DNA of 64,000 nt from Argopecten irradians (lineage: Eukaryota > Mollusca > Bivalvia > Pectinida > Pectinidae), in contig NC_091135.1 of NCBI RefSeq assembly GCF_041381155.1, forward strand, positions 50,542,086 to 50,606,085, written 5' to 3'. Below the pieces are notes generated by a model, which was given only the letters and a program-made list of their open reading frames with translations, did not search any database and had not been told where the DNA came from. Below are positions 47,101-58,972 of this stretch, piece after piece. The first letter of the stretch is position 1. The number at the start of each line of letters is the position of its first letter. The position numbers and the translations under genes were made by a program.

Positions 47101-50075
47101 GTGTCGTATAGACAGAGGAGTGTAGTCCCTACCATCACAGGGGTGTCGTATTGACAGAGGAGTGTAGTCCCTACCATCACAGGGGTGTCGTATTGACAGA
47201 GGAGTGTAGTCCCTACCATCACAGGGTTGTCGTATTGACAGAGGAGTGTAGTCCCTACCATCACAGGAGTGTCGTATTGACAGAGGAGTGTAGTCCCTAC
47301 CATCACAGGGTGTCGTATAGACAGAGGAGTGTAGTCCCTACCATCACAGGGGTGTCGTATAGACAGAGGAGTGTAGTCCCTACCATCACAGGGGTGTCGT
47401 ATTGACAGAGGAGTGTAGTCCCTACCATCACAGGGGTGTCGTATATACAGAGGAGTGTAGTCCCTACCATCACAGGGTGTCGTATAGACAGAGGAGTGTA
47501 GTCCCTACCATCACAGGGGGGTCGTATTGACAGAGGCGTGTAGTCCCTACCATCACAGAGGTGTCGTATAGACAGAGGAGTGTAGTCCCTACCATCACAG
47601 GGGTGTCGTATAGACAGAGGAGTGTAGTCCCTACCATCACAGGGGTGTCGTATAGACAGAGGAGTGTAGTCCCTACCATCACAGGGGTGTCGTATTGACA
47701 GAGGAGTGTAGTCCCTACCATCACAGGCGTGTCGTATAGATAGAGGAGTGTAGTCCCTACCATCACAGGGGTGTCGTATAGACAGAGGAGTGTAGTCCCT
47801 ACCATCACAGGGGTGTCGTATAGACAGAGGAGTGTAGTCCCTACCATCACAGGGGTGTCGTATAGACAGAGGAGTGTATTCCCTACCATCACAGGGGTGT
47901 CGTATTGACAGAGGAGTGTAGTCCCTACCATCACAGGGGTGTCGTATAGACAGAGGAGTGTAGTCAATACCATCACAGGAGTGTCGTGTAGACAGAGGAG
48001 TGTAGTCCCTACCATCACAGGGGTGTCGTATAGACAGAGGAGTATACTCCCTACCATCACATGGGTGTCGTATAGACATAGGAGTGTAGTCCCTACCATC
48101 TCAGGGGTGTCGTATAGACAGAGGAGTGTAGTCCCTACCATCACAGGGGTGTCGTATTGACAGAGGAGTGTAGTCCCTACCATCACATGGTTGTCGTATT
48201 GACAGAGGAGTGTAGTCCCTACCATCACAGGGGTGTCGTATAGACAGAGAAGTTTAGTCCCTACCATCACAGGGGTGTCGTATAGACAGAGGAGTGTAGA
48301 CCCTACCATCACAGGGGTGTCGTATAGAAAGAGGAGTGTAGTCCCTACCATCACAGGAGTGTCGTATAGACAGAGGAGTGTAGTCCCTACCATCACAGGG
48401 GTGTCGTATTGACAGAGGAGTGTAGTCCCTACCATCACAGGGGTGTCGTATTGACAGAGGAGTGTAGTCCCTACCATCACAGGGGTGTCGTTCCCTACCA
48501 TCACAGGGGTGTCGTATAGACAGAGGAGTGTAGTCCCTACCATCACAGGGGGTCGTATAGACAGAGGAGTGTAGTCCCTACCATCACAGGGGTGTCGTAT
48601 AGACAGAGGAGTGTAGTCCCTACCATCACAGGGGTGTCGTATAGACAGAGGAGTGTAGTCCCTACCATCACAGGGGTGTCGTATAGACAGAGGAGTGTAG
48701 TCCCTACCATCACAGGGTTGTCGTATAGACAGAGGAATGTAGTTCCTACCATCACAGGGGTGTCGTATAGACAGAGGAGTGTAGTCAATACCATCACAGG
48801 GGTGTCGTGTAGACAGAGGAGTGTAGTCCCTACCATCACAGGGGTGTCGTATAGACAGAGGAGTATACTCCCTACCATCACATGGGTGTCGTATAGACAG
48901 AGGAGTGTAGTCCCTACCATCACAGGGGTGTCGTATAGACAGAGGAGTGTAGTCCCTACCATCACAGGGGTGTCGTATTGACAGAGAAGTGTAGTCCCTA
49001 CCATCACAGGGGTGTCGTATTGACAGAGGAGTGTAGTCCCTACCATCACAGGGGTGTCGTATAGACAGAGAAGTTTAGTCCCTACCATCACAGGGGTGTC
49101 GTATAGAAAGAGGAGTGTAGACCCTACCATCACAGGGGTGTCGTATAGAAAGAGGAGTGTAGTCCCTACCATCACAGGAGTGTCGTATAGACAGAGGAGT
49201 GTAGTCCCTACCATCACAGGGGTGTCGTATTGACAGAGGAGTGTAGTCCCTACCATCACAGGGGTGTCGTTCCCTACCATCACAGGGGTGTCGTATAGAC
49301 AGAGGAGTGTAGTCCCTACCATCACAGGGGTGTCGTATAGACAGAGGAGTGTAGTCCCTACCATCACAGGGGTGTCGTATAGACAGAGGAGTGTAGTCCC
49401 TACCATCACAGGGGTGTCGTATAGACAGAGGAGTGTAGTCCCTACCATCACAGGGGTGTCGTATAGACAGAGGAGTGTAGTCCCTACCATCACAGGGGTG
49501 TCGTATAGACAGAGGAGTGTAGTCCCTACCATCACAGGAGTGTCGTATAGACAGAGGAGTGTAGTCCCTACCATCACAGGGATGTCGTATAGACAGAGGA
49601 GTGTAGTCCCTATCATCACAGGGGTGTCGTATAGACAGAGGAATGTAGTTCCTACCATCACAGGGATGTCGTATTGACAGAGGAGTGTAGTCCCTACCAT
49701 CACAGGGGTGTCGTATAGACAGAGGAGTGTAGTCCCTACCATCACAGGGGTGTCGTATAGACAGAGGAGTGTATTCCCTACCATCACAGGGTTGTCGTAT
49801 TGACAGAGGAGTGTAGTCCCTACCATCACAGGGGTGTCGTATTGACAAAGGAGTGTAGTCCCTACCATCACAGGGGTGTCGTATAGACAGAGGAGTGTAG
49901 TCCCTACCATCACAGGGGTGTCGTATTGACAAAGGAGTGTAGTCCCTACCATCACAGGGGTGTCGTATTGACAGAGGAGTGTAGTCCCTACCATCACAGG
50001 GGTGTCGTATTGACAGAGGAGTGTAGTCCCTACCATCACAGGGGTGTCGTATAGACATAGGAGTGTATTTCCTTC
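44155..50075. repeat. 42-bp minisatellite, about 140 units (5.9 kb)
   Basis: Units of 42 bp read GGGGTGTCGTATAGACAG, AGGAGTGTAGTCCCTACC, ATCACA. Frequent variants are TATTGAC for TATAGAC, GGGTTG or GGAGTG for GGGGTG, and TATTCCC for TAGTCCC. Because 42 is divisible by 3, several frames stay open for hundreds of codons, giving 14-residue peptide repeats. Frames break where a unit is 41 bp (near 46848, 47308, 47474) or truncated (48491, 49270). Higher-order copies are visible: shared rare variants recur 821 bp apart (47961/48782) and 461 bp apart (46848/47308). No frame behaves as if selected, so it is treated as non-coding. Confidence 0.95.
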
Positions 50076-52308
50076 CAGTATGGAAGTAAAACACTTGCAT
50101 TATTCCCCCACGATATGCGACAATTTGTATGTATAGACATTCCATATGTAATTAATCAACATATTAAGATTGGTATTCCGTTGGTTCCATGACGACAAAA
50201 GGCTATCCTGTTAGTTTTACTTTTTTGGTAGGAAATTATTTTACTCAAACTTAACTGTGATATATTTTATTTACCTAAACTAGACAGTTGATATTTATAT
50301 CAAATTTTGGAAATTTACACCCGTTTGGATATTGTGCAAATGCCAGAAATATTGTAACTTTTAACTACTTTGTTATAACTACCAATCGATATTGTTAGGT
50401 TTTGGTCTCGCTGTCTCTAATCAACATTTTCATTTCAGTTTCATCCTTTGATAAGTCTTCAAACCACAGTTGATTAACGCATTCAAATTCGTTATACATT
50501 TGTACAATATGTCTTTAATGTATACATTATGAATTGTTTTGAAACGGATATATCAGCAAAATGAATGAAAATTTCAAAGATCAAACGAAAGATATATGGA
50601 TAATTTCATCTGAAACAAATGGCAAGGTGTCATATTCTCTTCCATGCGATGACATATACTTTATTGAAATGCACGGAAAACTTTATATATACATGTAGAT
50701 ATGTCTGTATCCCATTGCGTTCATACCACCTTTAACGCAATCAAAACACTGTTTAATCTATATATTTACATAAATAAATCTACTTTTACGTAAAATTTAA
50801 AACGGTGATGGTTGCTAAGTTGGGTAACTACGGTAGTCAGGATGACCGAAGATATAGTTCCGATTGTTGAATGTTATAGCTGCAGTTTGGTTTGAAATAC
50901 AACAATGACACTTTTCAATTATTTTCAACATATATTTTTTTTCAATTTGATAATATATCAATAATGTCCATTTCGAATAAAAATTGAGATAACCAAGGCG
51001 GAACGACTACCGGTATGTATCGTTGTCAGGGTAGGGATGCGGTCCGAAGTGGAGCGAGCCGCCATATTTGATTTTCAACCGAAGAAAGTGACTGTGATAT
51101 AGCCTTTTGATGGTATGACCGTTGAGCTGCTGAATGTTTGTCATGTATGTATCGGTCTTAGAACGCGATTTAGACTAAATTCTTCATAGTCATGACTTTT
51201 AGTTTATTGTACCGAGGATAGACAAGTGTTTTCGTGTGTGTAGGCCTATTTTGAATGCCAAGACGCCCTCCATTTAAGCTGATGATACTTTTCGGATAGG
51301 CTACCTGTAATGTTTTTTTTCTGGAAACCTGTATATGAACTGTTAACCTATTGCTCGCTTAGACGCTCCCAGAATTGTTCACCGACAATCAGATGTTCTG
51401 TTTATTTAGGAGAAATAAGTGGCCGTACACACATGTACAACTGACTTAACTATGGGATTCACCGAACATTCCTGAGGAAAACCCCGGTTGTAGCCCTGAC
51501 CAGCGATTCATTTTGTAGTTTATTACCGTTACAATGCTTGAACCCATGTTTTGTTTTGATGTCAAATACATATCTAATTGGATGTAATAAAACTCATTAT
51601 TGTTATTTTAAAATCCGTCAACTTATGACGCAAAATCTTATCGAAGCGTGAACTAGAAGTAGTCCGAACCTGCACTGCTTTTGTATTCATACGTCATTGC
51701 GCTTACGCTAATTTGAACGCAACTCCCCTCCCTTTGACTATATAGGGACATATGTAAATATACTTCATTGATCAACAAATACTTTAATACCAAGTCGATA
51801 TTTTAGATTGAATGTACATGCATAAAATCAGGAAAACGAAATAATAAAGCTTCAGTTTGCTTGACGATATATCTTAAGACACATATAAAATTGTTGACAT
51901 GCGATATAATATAAACGAAAGCCTAGACTAATTTTCTTTCATATTTATACACAGAACGCCGCAAACGTTCATGGAATCTTTAACATAAAAGAGGAGTGTC
52001 AATTTGGGCCTCTGGCGGCCATGGCCGTTAAGCACTTTAAAAAAGAGGTCACAGTAACAGAATTTTGTTAAATGTTTATTATTCAAGAATAAGTTAATCT
52101 GGTGCCATGATATACCAGAAAAAAAACCCAGACAATGAACATTGTGGATGAGTTAAGATTGGGGAGGGGGGGGGGGGCAGGGGGCGTTGGGGTAATTTTC
52201 TGTATTGCCAGTTTTGTTGGAACTAAATGAATTTTTCATGAATTGTAATGCATTTATATAATTATTGAAAATAAAATATTTTGGAAGTATAGCTTGGTTA
52301 CTTTTTAA
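50076..52308. other. Intergenic DNA with a short G-rich run
   Basis: AT-rich unique DNA. 52161-52177 is a near-pure G run. 51990-52040 (GGGCCTCTGGCGGCCATGGCC, split here as a GC-rich palindromic patch) faintly resembles the left end of the CTAA-ended family. Nothing else was recognised. Confidence 0.45.
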
Positions 52309-52578
52309 ACTTTAAAACACCAATTACATACGGAGGCTAACGAGCTAGTTAAAGTTTATCTAACAGACGACTCACGACCCTCTGTCGACATTTTGGGAGA
52401 TATTATTGCACAATTTGTAGGAGAACGTTGTCTGCATTTGAACAGTGATCTTTATCAGTCTCTTGGATCTTCGATTGCTTTCACCATCAAAACTGATAGA
52501 TCATTTACAGAGGAATATTTTAGGTCGCTCACAAAGGGTTATCTTTATGTAGGTAGTAAAATTGCTTCTATCAGATGA
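52309..52578 (+). CDS. Unrecognised protein-like ORF, possible exon or remnant
   Basis: The frame is open from 52309 to a TGA at 52576-52578 without a convincing ATG; its only initiation-like codon is the TTG at 52393. The translation has balanced, protein-like composition (ANELVKVYLTDDSRPSVDIL, later TDRSFTEEYFRSLTKGYLYV) that is unusual for this AT-rich DNA. A second open frame follows at about 52600-52854 in another phase (LMTRGYVYVLSYGNKSSKI), with a perfect GTAAGT donor-like site near 52591 between them. No family was recognised. It could be an exon, a decayed gene or a mobile-element fragment, or chance. Confidence 0.2.
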   Translation, partial: TLKHQLHTEANELVKVYLTDDSRPSVDILGDIIAQFVGERCLHLNSDLYQSLGSSIAFTIKTDRSFTEEYFRSLTKGYLYVGSKIASIR

Positions 52579-52854
52579 ACGTTTTAGTAAAAAAGTAAGT
52601 TGATGACCCGAGGATATGTCTATGTACTTTCTTATGGGAACAAAAGTTCTAAGATAATTTTAAGATCACCTTATCTCTTCAATCACACTCTGTATGGAAC
52701 TGCTTCACTTAAAACGCTTCATGTGAATATCCGAGCACTGGATGAATACTGTGAAGAGCTAATGCAAGAACTCTTATGTAAATCAATTATCTGGTGCTGT
52801 GTACTCGCAGTCAGCGGTAGGGCTTCCAAGTGCGATCCTCTCTTTCTTTAATGA

Positions 52855-54034
52855 TTATGCAATAGCCTAATGCTTCTCTAACAGACTTGTAGTAACGGCT
52901 TGACCTGAGGCCATTAACCTGACTTAGGTATTATACCAGTATGGATTTTTGTGACCGGATCAGCTGAAATGTTTATTAGCGTAAAATTTCCTAAATAATT
53001 ATGCTTAATTAGTTAGAAATGTTCGATGATTTATTTCATTTGTGTACACAAAGTTAAAACAATGTAAATACACATAATACAATGTCTTCGTTGAAGCTAA
53101 AGCACTGAGAATGCCAAATATCAGAAATTAAATATAATACAAAAACGTTATCTAACGCCCTACAACAGAGGCAGTTGGACAGTTACATGAATTACCATTA
53201 CCATCGCCGTGTTAATTTGAACTTGAACCCACATGGTAGCTGGCTAAGGGTAGGCTGTGAAAGCGGTATGTACAATGCAGTACGAGATGTACTTAACGAA
53301 AATGTACACCGATAATGATAAAATATATTGAAGAAAGTTAGCCTATTTTATTTCAACAGCATCCCCCACAAGACAATTTAATCCGAAATACTTCACAAGG
53401 AACGGGAGTAGAAATATAGCAACTCTCTGCAAACATGATTATCATATCAAAGCGAGTATACTTGACACTTGTACATGTACAAGAATGAAGGGACTACTTT
53501 TACCAATAATCTGATGAAAAACGTGGTCGTACATGTTTCTTCTAATGCCTATTCATGAAGTGGCTCAATATGTGACCTCTTCTGTTTTATGAATAGAAAT
53601 TGTTACATACATATCTGCTTATAGATCATGTAGGCAACGGTAATGCTGTTATAACATAAAATATCCTTAATGGTAACAAAACACGAAGACAGGAAATCAT
53701 TCAAAGGGCAAACCTTTGTAAGTTGACTGGTTATAGGCGTTCGAATATAAAGAGCCCTATATAATTCCTTATCGACTTTCTGCCAGATATGATATAGCAT
53801 ATCATAATCAGAAACCTAGAACGAATTGGGATTTGCCTTGCCTTACAGCGGCATTCATATTTCCTGACACTAGCATTTCATTTAAAATGAAAAGTAGATA
53901 TTTTAAAATAATTAGTGTTTTAGGACATATGTCCAACATTTGTTATTAATTGTGTAATTCGTGTCAAATATGCATTACAATTAAACTTGGGATCGAGTTG
54001 TTAATATGTTCCGACTGATCCTTCTCCTATGGGT
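52855..54034. other. Intergenic DNA, nothing recognised
   Basis: AT-rich unique sequence without long ORFs or recognised repeats. Confidence 0.5.
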
Positions 54035-54140
54035 TGCGACTTCGATTTGCCAGGTACTGACCGCAGGTTCGTGGATTTTTCCTCCAACATATCACCCAAT
54101 CTTCCCTAGCTGCTAATACGGCGTTTGTCTAATCAAACCA
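54035..54140 (+). mobile_element. Degenerate S1 SINE fragment
   Basis: TTGCCAGGTACTGACCGCAG followed by GGATTTTTCCTCC matches the body of the S1 SINE at 8298-8522 in sense orientation. The tRNA-like head is too diverged to be certain. Confidence 0.45.
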
Positions 54141-54278
54141 AACTATAAAGTTTGATGACATGGAAGATTAATCGAATGTATGCACTTTCCTTTGTATATG
54201 CTATGGCAAAAATATTTAATTTGCTACGGTCCCGCCATTAAATGCAATTCAAGGAGATACGTTTTTGTATCAACATCA

Positions 54279-54316
<38 letters not shown>

Positions 54317-54904
54317 AGCTTATATAAAATAATTTCATTTTCATGAAGCCTATTCGGTTAACTCATCTTTAAGATTACATTTCATTGGTTGTAAAGTTTT
54401 CTATAAAAGGTAGTGGGACAATAATGACGCAACTGAAAATAAAACTATTGCGTATCATCATATGTATGATGAAGCTAAGCTTGGTGATCCGTATGGCGGT
54501 GAGAGTATCTCTGTCTTACATATTAGGAATGTATTCGGTCATTGTTCACCTAGATATTTCCTTGTTTGCTTATACATTCCTAATTAGCTTTTTCTGTTTC
54601 ACAATACACTTCAAATATCCGAGCCAAAGTACCCAATTTCAGTTTGTTTTATTCCCATGTAATTTCTAAGACATCCATGCGGTAAATGCGTCTACACCAC
54701 TTCGTCGACAGATATTTGAATAAATAAATCATACATGTTGGCTCTGCATACCAAATAACAGGTTAAAACACCCATACAATCGTCTACATGGCGGCAAAGT
54801 AAAATGATGTCATGGTAATAATTTGTTTTTGTATGTAGATCGCTTGAGTGGTATCTGTTATCCCGATTGCGTAATTGTGAAAGATGACTAAGCTAGGGAT
54901 ATTA
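54141..54904. other. Intergenic DNA with A30 run
   Basis: 54285-54314 is 30 consecutive A. A 94-codon ORF at 54385-54669 shows no domain and is taken as chance. Confidence 0.5.
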
Positions 54905-56690
54905 TCTGTTCCCTTCTTCCCAATTGACTTCCTTCATCATATAGTCTCCCTTGATACCGCCTCACTTTGGATGAAGGCGCTAGGTTCTGCTCTCTGGCCG
55001 AGGTACACCATAGTCTAATTTGTTTGTTTGTTTGATTAATTAACGTCCTATTGATAGGCAGGGTCATATAAGGACGGCCTCCCATGTATGTGGGGTGTGC
55101 CCCTGCGAGATGGTATTCATGACCTGCGATATGGTATTCATGAACTTTCAAGAATATTAGCAGATTGTGGTTCATGAATATTCATCAAATGACTTTCATG
55201 AACTCTTCATGAAGTTGTATGATTCCATGAAACATTCATGATTGTTCATGTTCAATGTGTCAAGAATTATCCATTAAGTTTTATGCATGACTGATATTAT
55301 TTAAATTCTGAAGATGTTTCATTCATGTTTAAGAATTTTAATGAATATCAGTTATGCATAAAACTTCATGAATGATTCTTGATGTGCTATTTCATTCATT
55401 TTGATGAATTTTAATAAATATCCACTGAAGTCACATGACTTGTCACATGACCACATGAGTCACGTGACTTCTATATACATTTCCCGCCAAAACAGTCACA
55501 ATCCAAAATGGATGCTGTATCTGATGGCGTGTGGAAGGGGAAACATTATTCATCTTAAAATGGAAGTTTTGGCACATTAGTGAACGAATTATTCCATTCC
55601 CGGATTTCTTTTAGCACAGATGAACACTTTTCAGTAAGTTTGTTTTTATTTATATGCAGTTCTTTTTAACATGATATTGCATATAATAATTATGCATAGA
55701 TATTGGTTTGTGAAATTTGTCAAATGTTATTGAATTAAATTGCCCATATAAACTATCATGCTTTACATTTATAGGTTAATTTTGGTCATATACTTATTAA
55801 TTTCGAATGTATTATGAAATTGATTGCTGCCTATCACTGATTTTGCTAGCACTTATCTGTGGCAGTATGAAAATATAATGAACACAGTAAACTGTTGGCG
55901 ATCTCATGTTAAATTCTTCTCATGTTATATATCAATATATATTACACCTATTGTCATAACAATTTTGTTTCGTCAAATATTGAATTGATTCTAATAGAAT
56001 TTTCATTGTTTTGAAAATTTTAATTCTGGACCCTCAGTAGAGTAATGAAATTCAGATACCGCTGACTCCTACATGCATTCATTAAACTTCATGAATTGTT
56101 CCAGTTCATGAAGTTTCATGAATATCCATGAATTGTTTGTGCATACTGCTGCGAGTTGTAGTTAATGAATATTCATGATCATTCATAATGGTTTTAAGTT
56201 CATGAATATTCTTAAAATATTCATGAACTTTTTATGAATGTTCATGAAGGGGTGGTTCATGAATGGTCATGATTTCATGAATAAAATGATTCATGAATGT
56301 TCATGAAATATTTTTTCCTAAATTATTCATGAGGTTTTAAGTTCATGAATTGCATGAAAACATTCATGAATAATTGAAGAATATTCTTGAATCTTATTTT
56401 ATTTTTTATTTGATTTTTTTCCTGAATAATATGAATGTTCGTGAATTATTCATCAAAGTCTCGCAGGGGCAGCTTGTATGTAGTGTGCGGTGTGTGTTTT
56501 GGGAGGCTGCGGTACATTCGTGCTGTGTCTTCTTGAATGTTTGAACTGTTGCCCTTTTTATAGTGATATATCACTGAAGCATGTTGCCGATTGACACCAC
56601 GCAACACAACCAACATCATACCGATAACGGACATAGTCGAAAGTGGTAGTTTCTGCTTCTACTTAGTGCTCACTATATAGGGCCTGTCAT
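54905..56690 (+). mobile_element. Three-level nest: R (sense) containing R (antisense) containing a MITE
   Basis: The outer sense R copy runs 54905-55015 and resumes at 56632 (AAAGTGGTAGTTTCTGC, TTAGTGCTCACTATA). CATAGTC at 55009-55015 and 56632-56638 is a 7-bp target duplication around the inner antisense R copy (55016-56631), which is 5'-truncated and has its (TTTG)n tail at 55018-55035. The inner copy is itself interrupted at 55098-56471 by a separate element; its two halves join smoothly to the family sequence around CCCATGTATG and GTTTTGGGAGGCTGCGGT. Confidence 0.75.
55098..56471. mobile_element. 1.37-kb MITE with 13-bp inverted ends and ATTCATGAAT-rich arms
   Basis: TGCCCCTGCGAGA at 55098-55110 and TCTCGCAGGGGCA at 56459-56471 are exact inverted repeats. 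About 55115-55440 and 56090-56458 are packed with TTCATGAA and ATTCATGAAT palindromes, while the 650-bp centre is ordinary AT-rich DNA with a short GC patch (GTCACGTGACTTC). No transposase frame is present. No target duplication could be defined, so the superfamily is open. Confidence 0.7.
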
Positions 56691-57160
56691 TAGTTGTTGA
56701 CCTTGAGCCTTTAATTTCCACGTTTATTTACTGGAAGATGTAGACCATGTACATTATATCAAAACTAACATACGATCTTCTGTAAAATGTGTTACCCTGG
56801 CCAATATCAATAAATCTTGTATGGTAGCAAATTAAGAAAGATCTAAAGCTTGTAACATTTAGATGGCTTTAGTACGTTACAACTCTTCAGTATTCAGGTC
56901 GTGTAAACTAGGTAACGCTTCACAGCTTATTTAACACCACGTCCTCTCACTTAACACTCCAAACAAGTTACTAAGAACAACATTGGTGATTTTCTTTGAT
57001 ACATTTTATTACAATTAAACTGTAACCTGCAAGAGCGATATGTGATCATGTATGCGTCACTTTTGATGCATCTCTTATCTCACACAGAAGGTGTTTCTAA
57101 TTATATGTATAAAAACAGATCAGTTATGAATTATGACAATTTTATTTTTTTATCCCTTTT
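56691..57160. other. Intergenic DNA, nothing recognised
   Basis: AT-rich spacer between two R-family loci. Confidence 0.5.
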
Positions 57161-57670
57161 TGTGTGTTTGTCTGATTGATTAACGTCCTATTAACAGCTA
57201 TGGCCATGTAAGGACGGCCTCCCATGCATACTGTGTGTTGCGTGTATGTTGTGCGAGGTGCGTGTTTTGGGAGATTTCGGTATATCCGTGTAGTGTCTTC
57301 TTGTATAATGGAAATGATGCTCTTTTTATAGTGCTATATCACTGAAGCATGCCGCCGAAGACACCAAGCAACACACCCAACCCGGTCACATTATACTGAC
57401 AACGGGCGAACCAGTCGTCTGACTCCCTGTCTGCTGAGCGCTAAGCAGGAGCAGAAACTACCACTATATTAGTGTGTCTCGGCCAGGGGACAGAACCTAG
57501 AGCCTTCCTCACAGGGGCAAACGCTCAACTCAAGGCCAAAAGTGAGGCGTTGCCAATGGAGGCATTAGGAAAGATAGTCAGTTAGGAAGAAGAGAAAAGA
57601 TAATATCCTAAATTTAGTCGCCTTTTACGATCATGCAATAGGGACAGTAGGTACAATTCTAACGCCCTAC
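57161..57670 (-). mobile_element. R-family SINE-like element, near full length
   Basis: The best-preserved antisense copy. On the minus strand it starts GGTAGGGCGTTAGAATTGTA, has a B-box-like GGTTCTGTCCC with GAGCG upstream, continues through GTCAGTATAATGTGACCGGG and CAGTGATATAGCACTATAAA, and ends ATAGGACGTTAATCAATC with a CAAAC tail. The last 40 bp match the tail of the S1 SINE. Confidence 0.75.
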
Positions 57671-58902
57671 CTACAAGGCCATTTTGAATCCCCCCCCCAA
57701 AAAAAAAAAAAAAAAAATCAACAAAAAAACAACAAATTGACAATATTTTTATCAATACATCATATAAATAAGGATTCATTTTGCTTTTGCAGGAGGATTC
57801 TCATAACATTTTTCATATTAAATCACCATGTATTTCATTTTCAGGCTTAACTCACTCTTTACTACAAACCATTTAACGATCATTATTAAAATATCCGCAT
57901 TGTTGACCAGATCAGGCAATTTAAATAGAATTATTGATGGAATTTTACGATTCTGAAACCCATATATAGGAGCATAATTGTTATCGTACTTATTGGACCA
58001 GCACTCGAGTATGAAAACCTGATTGCGACGTCACACTGCAAGATATATTTTTAGCAAATTAATCTCTATTAAATGATGTACATGTAATATGATATACTCA
58101 TAATGCTTGTTATAACGGATAGTGGTATTTGACACCACGGGTAGAATATCAGACCGAAGGTTTTTATATCCCTACCGTTCAAATCTTCATATAAAAGAAC
58201 ATTATAATCATTGTGGGAGGATACCGAATACGTATATAAAAATATCGTCATTGATCCAAACAATATCCTGGAAGTTATAAGCATAAAAAAGAGAAGTCAT
58301 AACGCATCTGGAATGGCGCTTGTTATGTCTTAAATTTGATACGAAAGAAATATGGGGGCACATTCTAGTCTGTACATTAAAATTATCCAAGTTATAAATG
58401 TATTAAATAACAACCCTTGACAGCAAGTAAATAAATTCGGGAATATTTAGAAAGACGCGAATATTACATTTGCGAAATCAAATTAACGGTCACAATATAG
58501 TGTGCAACGTATTGGTTTGGTGTTTTCCCATACAACCTCCAGTCATATGAGTGACTAGTGTCGACAGAAGAATCACTTTTTCACTCAACACTGATTTCGA
58601 CTTTGCAGTGGTACTAATATGAAATGACTAGAAACTCGTTAACATACATAATACATATTATGTCGATATTACAAAACTGTATCGCGACATCGTAATACAT
58701 GTATATATGAAAGAGGAGGAATACATACACATAAGGTCCATGTGAGCATACAGGTCAGAACATAAACATGCTATACTTTACGTTTTTCACTGTATCACGC
58801 CATGCAGAAAATACATCGAGCACCCAAATCGCATAGCAATGCAAGTGACATTGACTATTCAAAGTCATTTGCAACAGATAAGTGCAGGCTTTTATATAAT
58901 AT
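57671..58902. other. Intergenic DNA with a C/A homopolymer run
   Basis: About 57690-57718 is a C run followed by a long A run. The rest is AT-rich with nothing recognised. Confidence 0.5.
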
Positions 58903-58972
58903 TTGTCTCCGACAGGAATCGAAATAGGGACGTTTAGATTACTAGTCTGACGCTCAACCGATCGAGCAAAAT
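58903..58972 (-). repeat. tRNA-Thr-like fragment, probably a SINE head
   Basis: The minus strand reads GCTCGATCGGTTGAGCG, then CAGACTAGTAATCTAA with AGT in the anticodon position, then TTTCGATTCCTGTCGGAGAC with a recognisable B box. The acceptor stem does not pair, so it is a decayed tRNA copy or the 5' head of a tRNA-derived SINE, not a working tRNA gene. Confidence 0.5.

Noticed and set aside
47303-50145. Further 258- to 498-codon frames on the minus strand and 73- to 137-codon frames on the plus strand
   Set aside because: Same minisatellite; translations are the same 14-residue repeat in different phases, without start context or domains.
52393-52440. GDIIAQ word reminiscent of Mpv17/PMP22 proteins
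   Set aside because: Only six residues match; the rest of the frame lacks the membrane segments of that family.
58903-58972. Functional tRNA-Thr gene
   Set aside because: The acceptor stem does not pair and the D-arm is degraded, so it is a tRNA-derived fragment.
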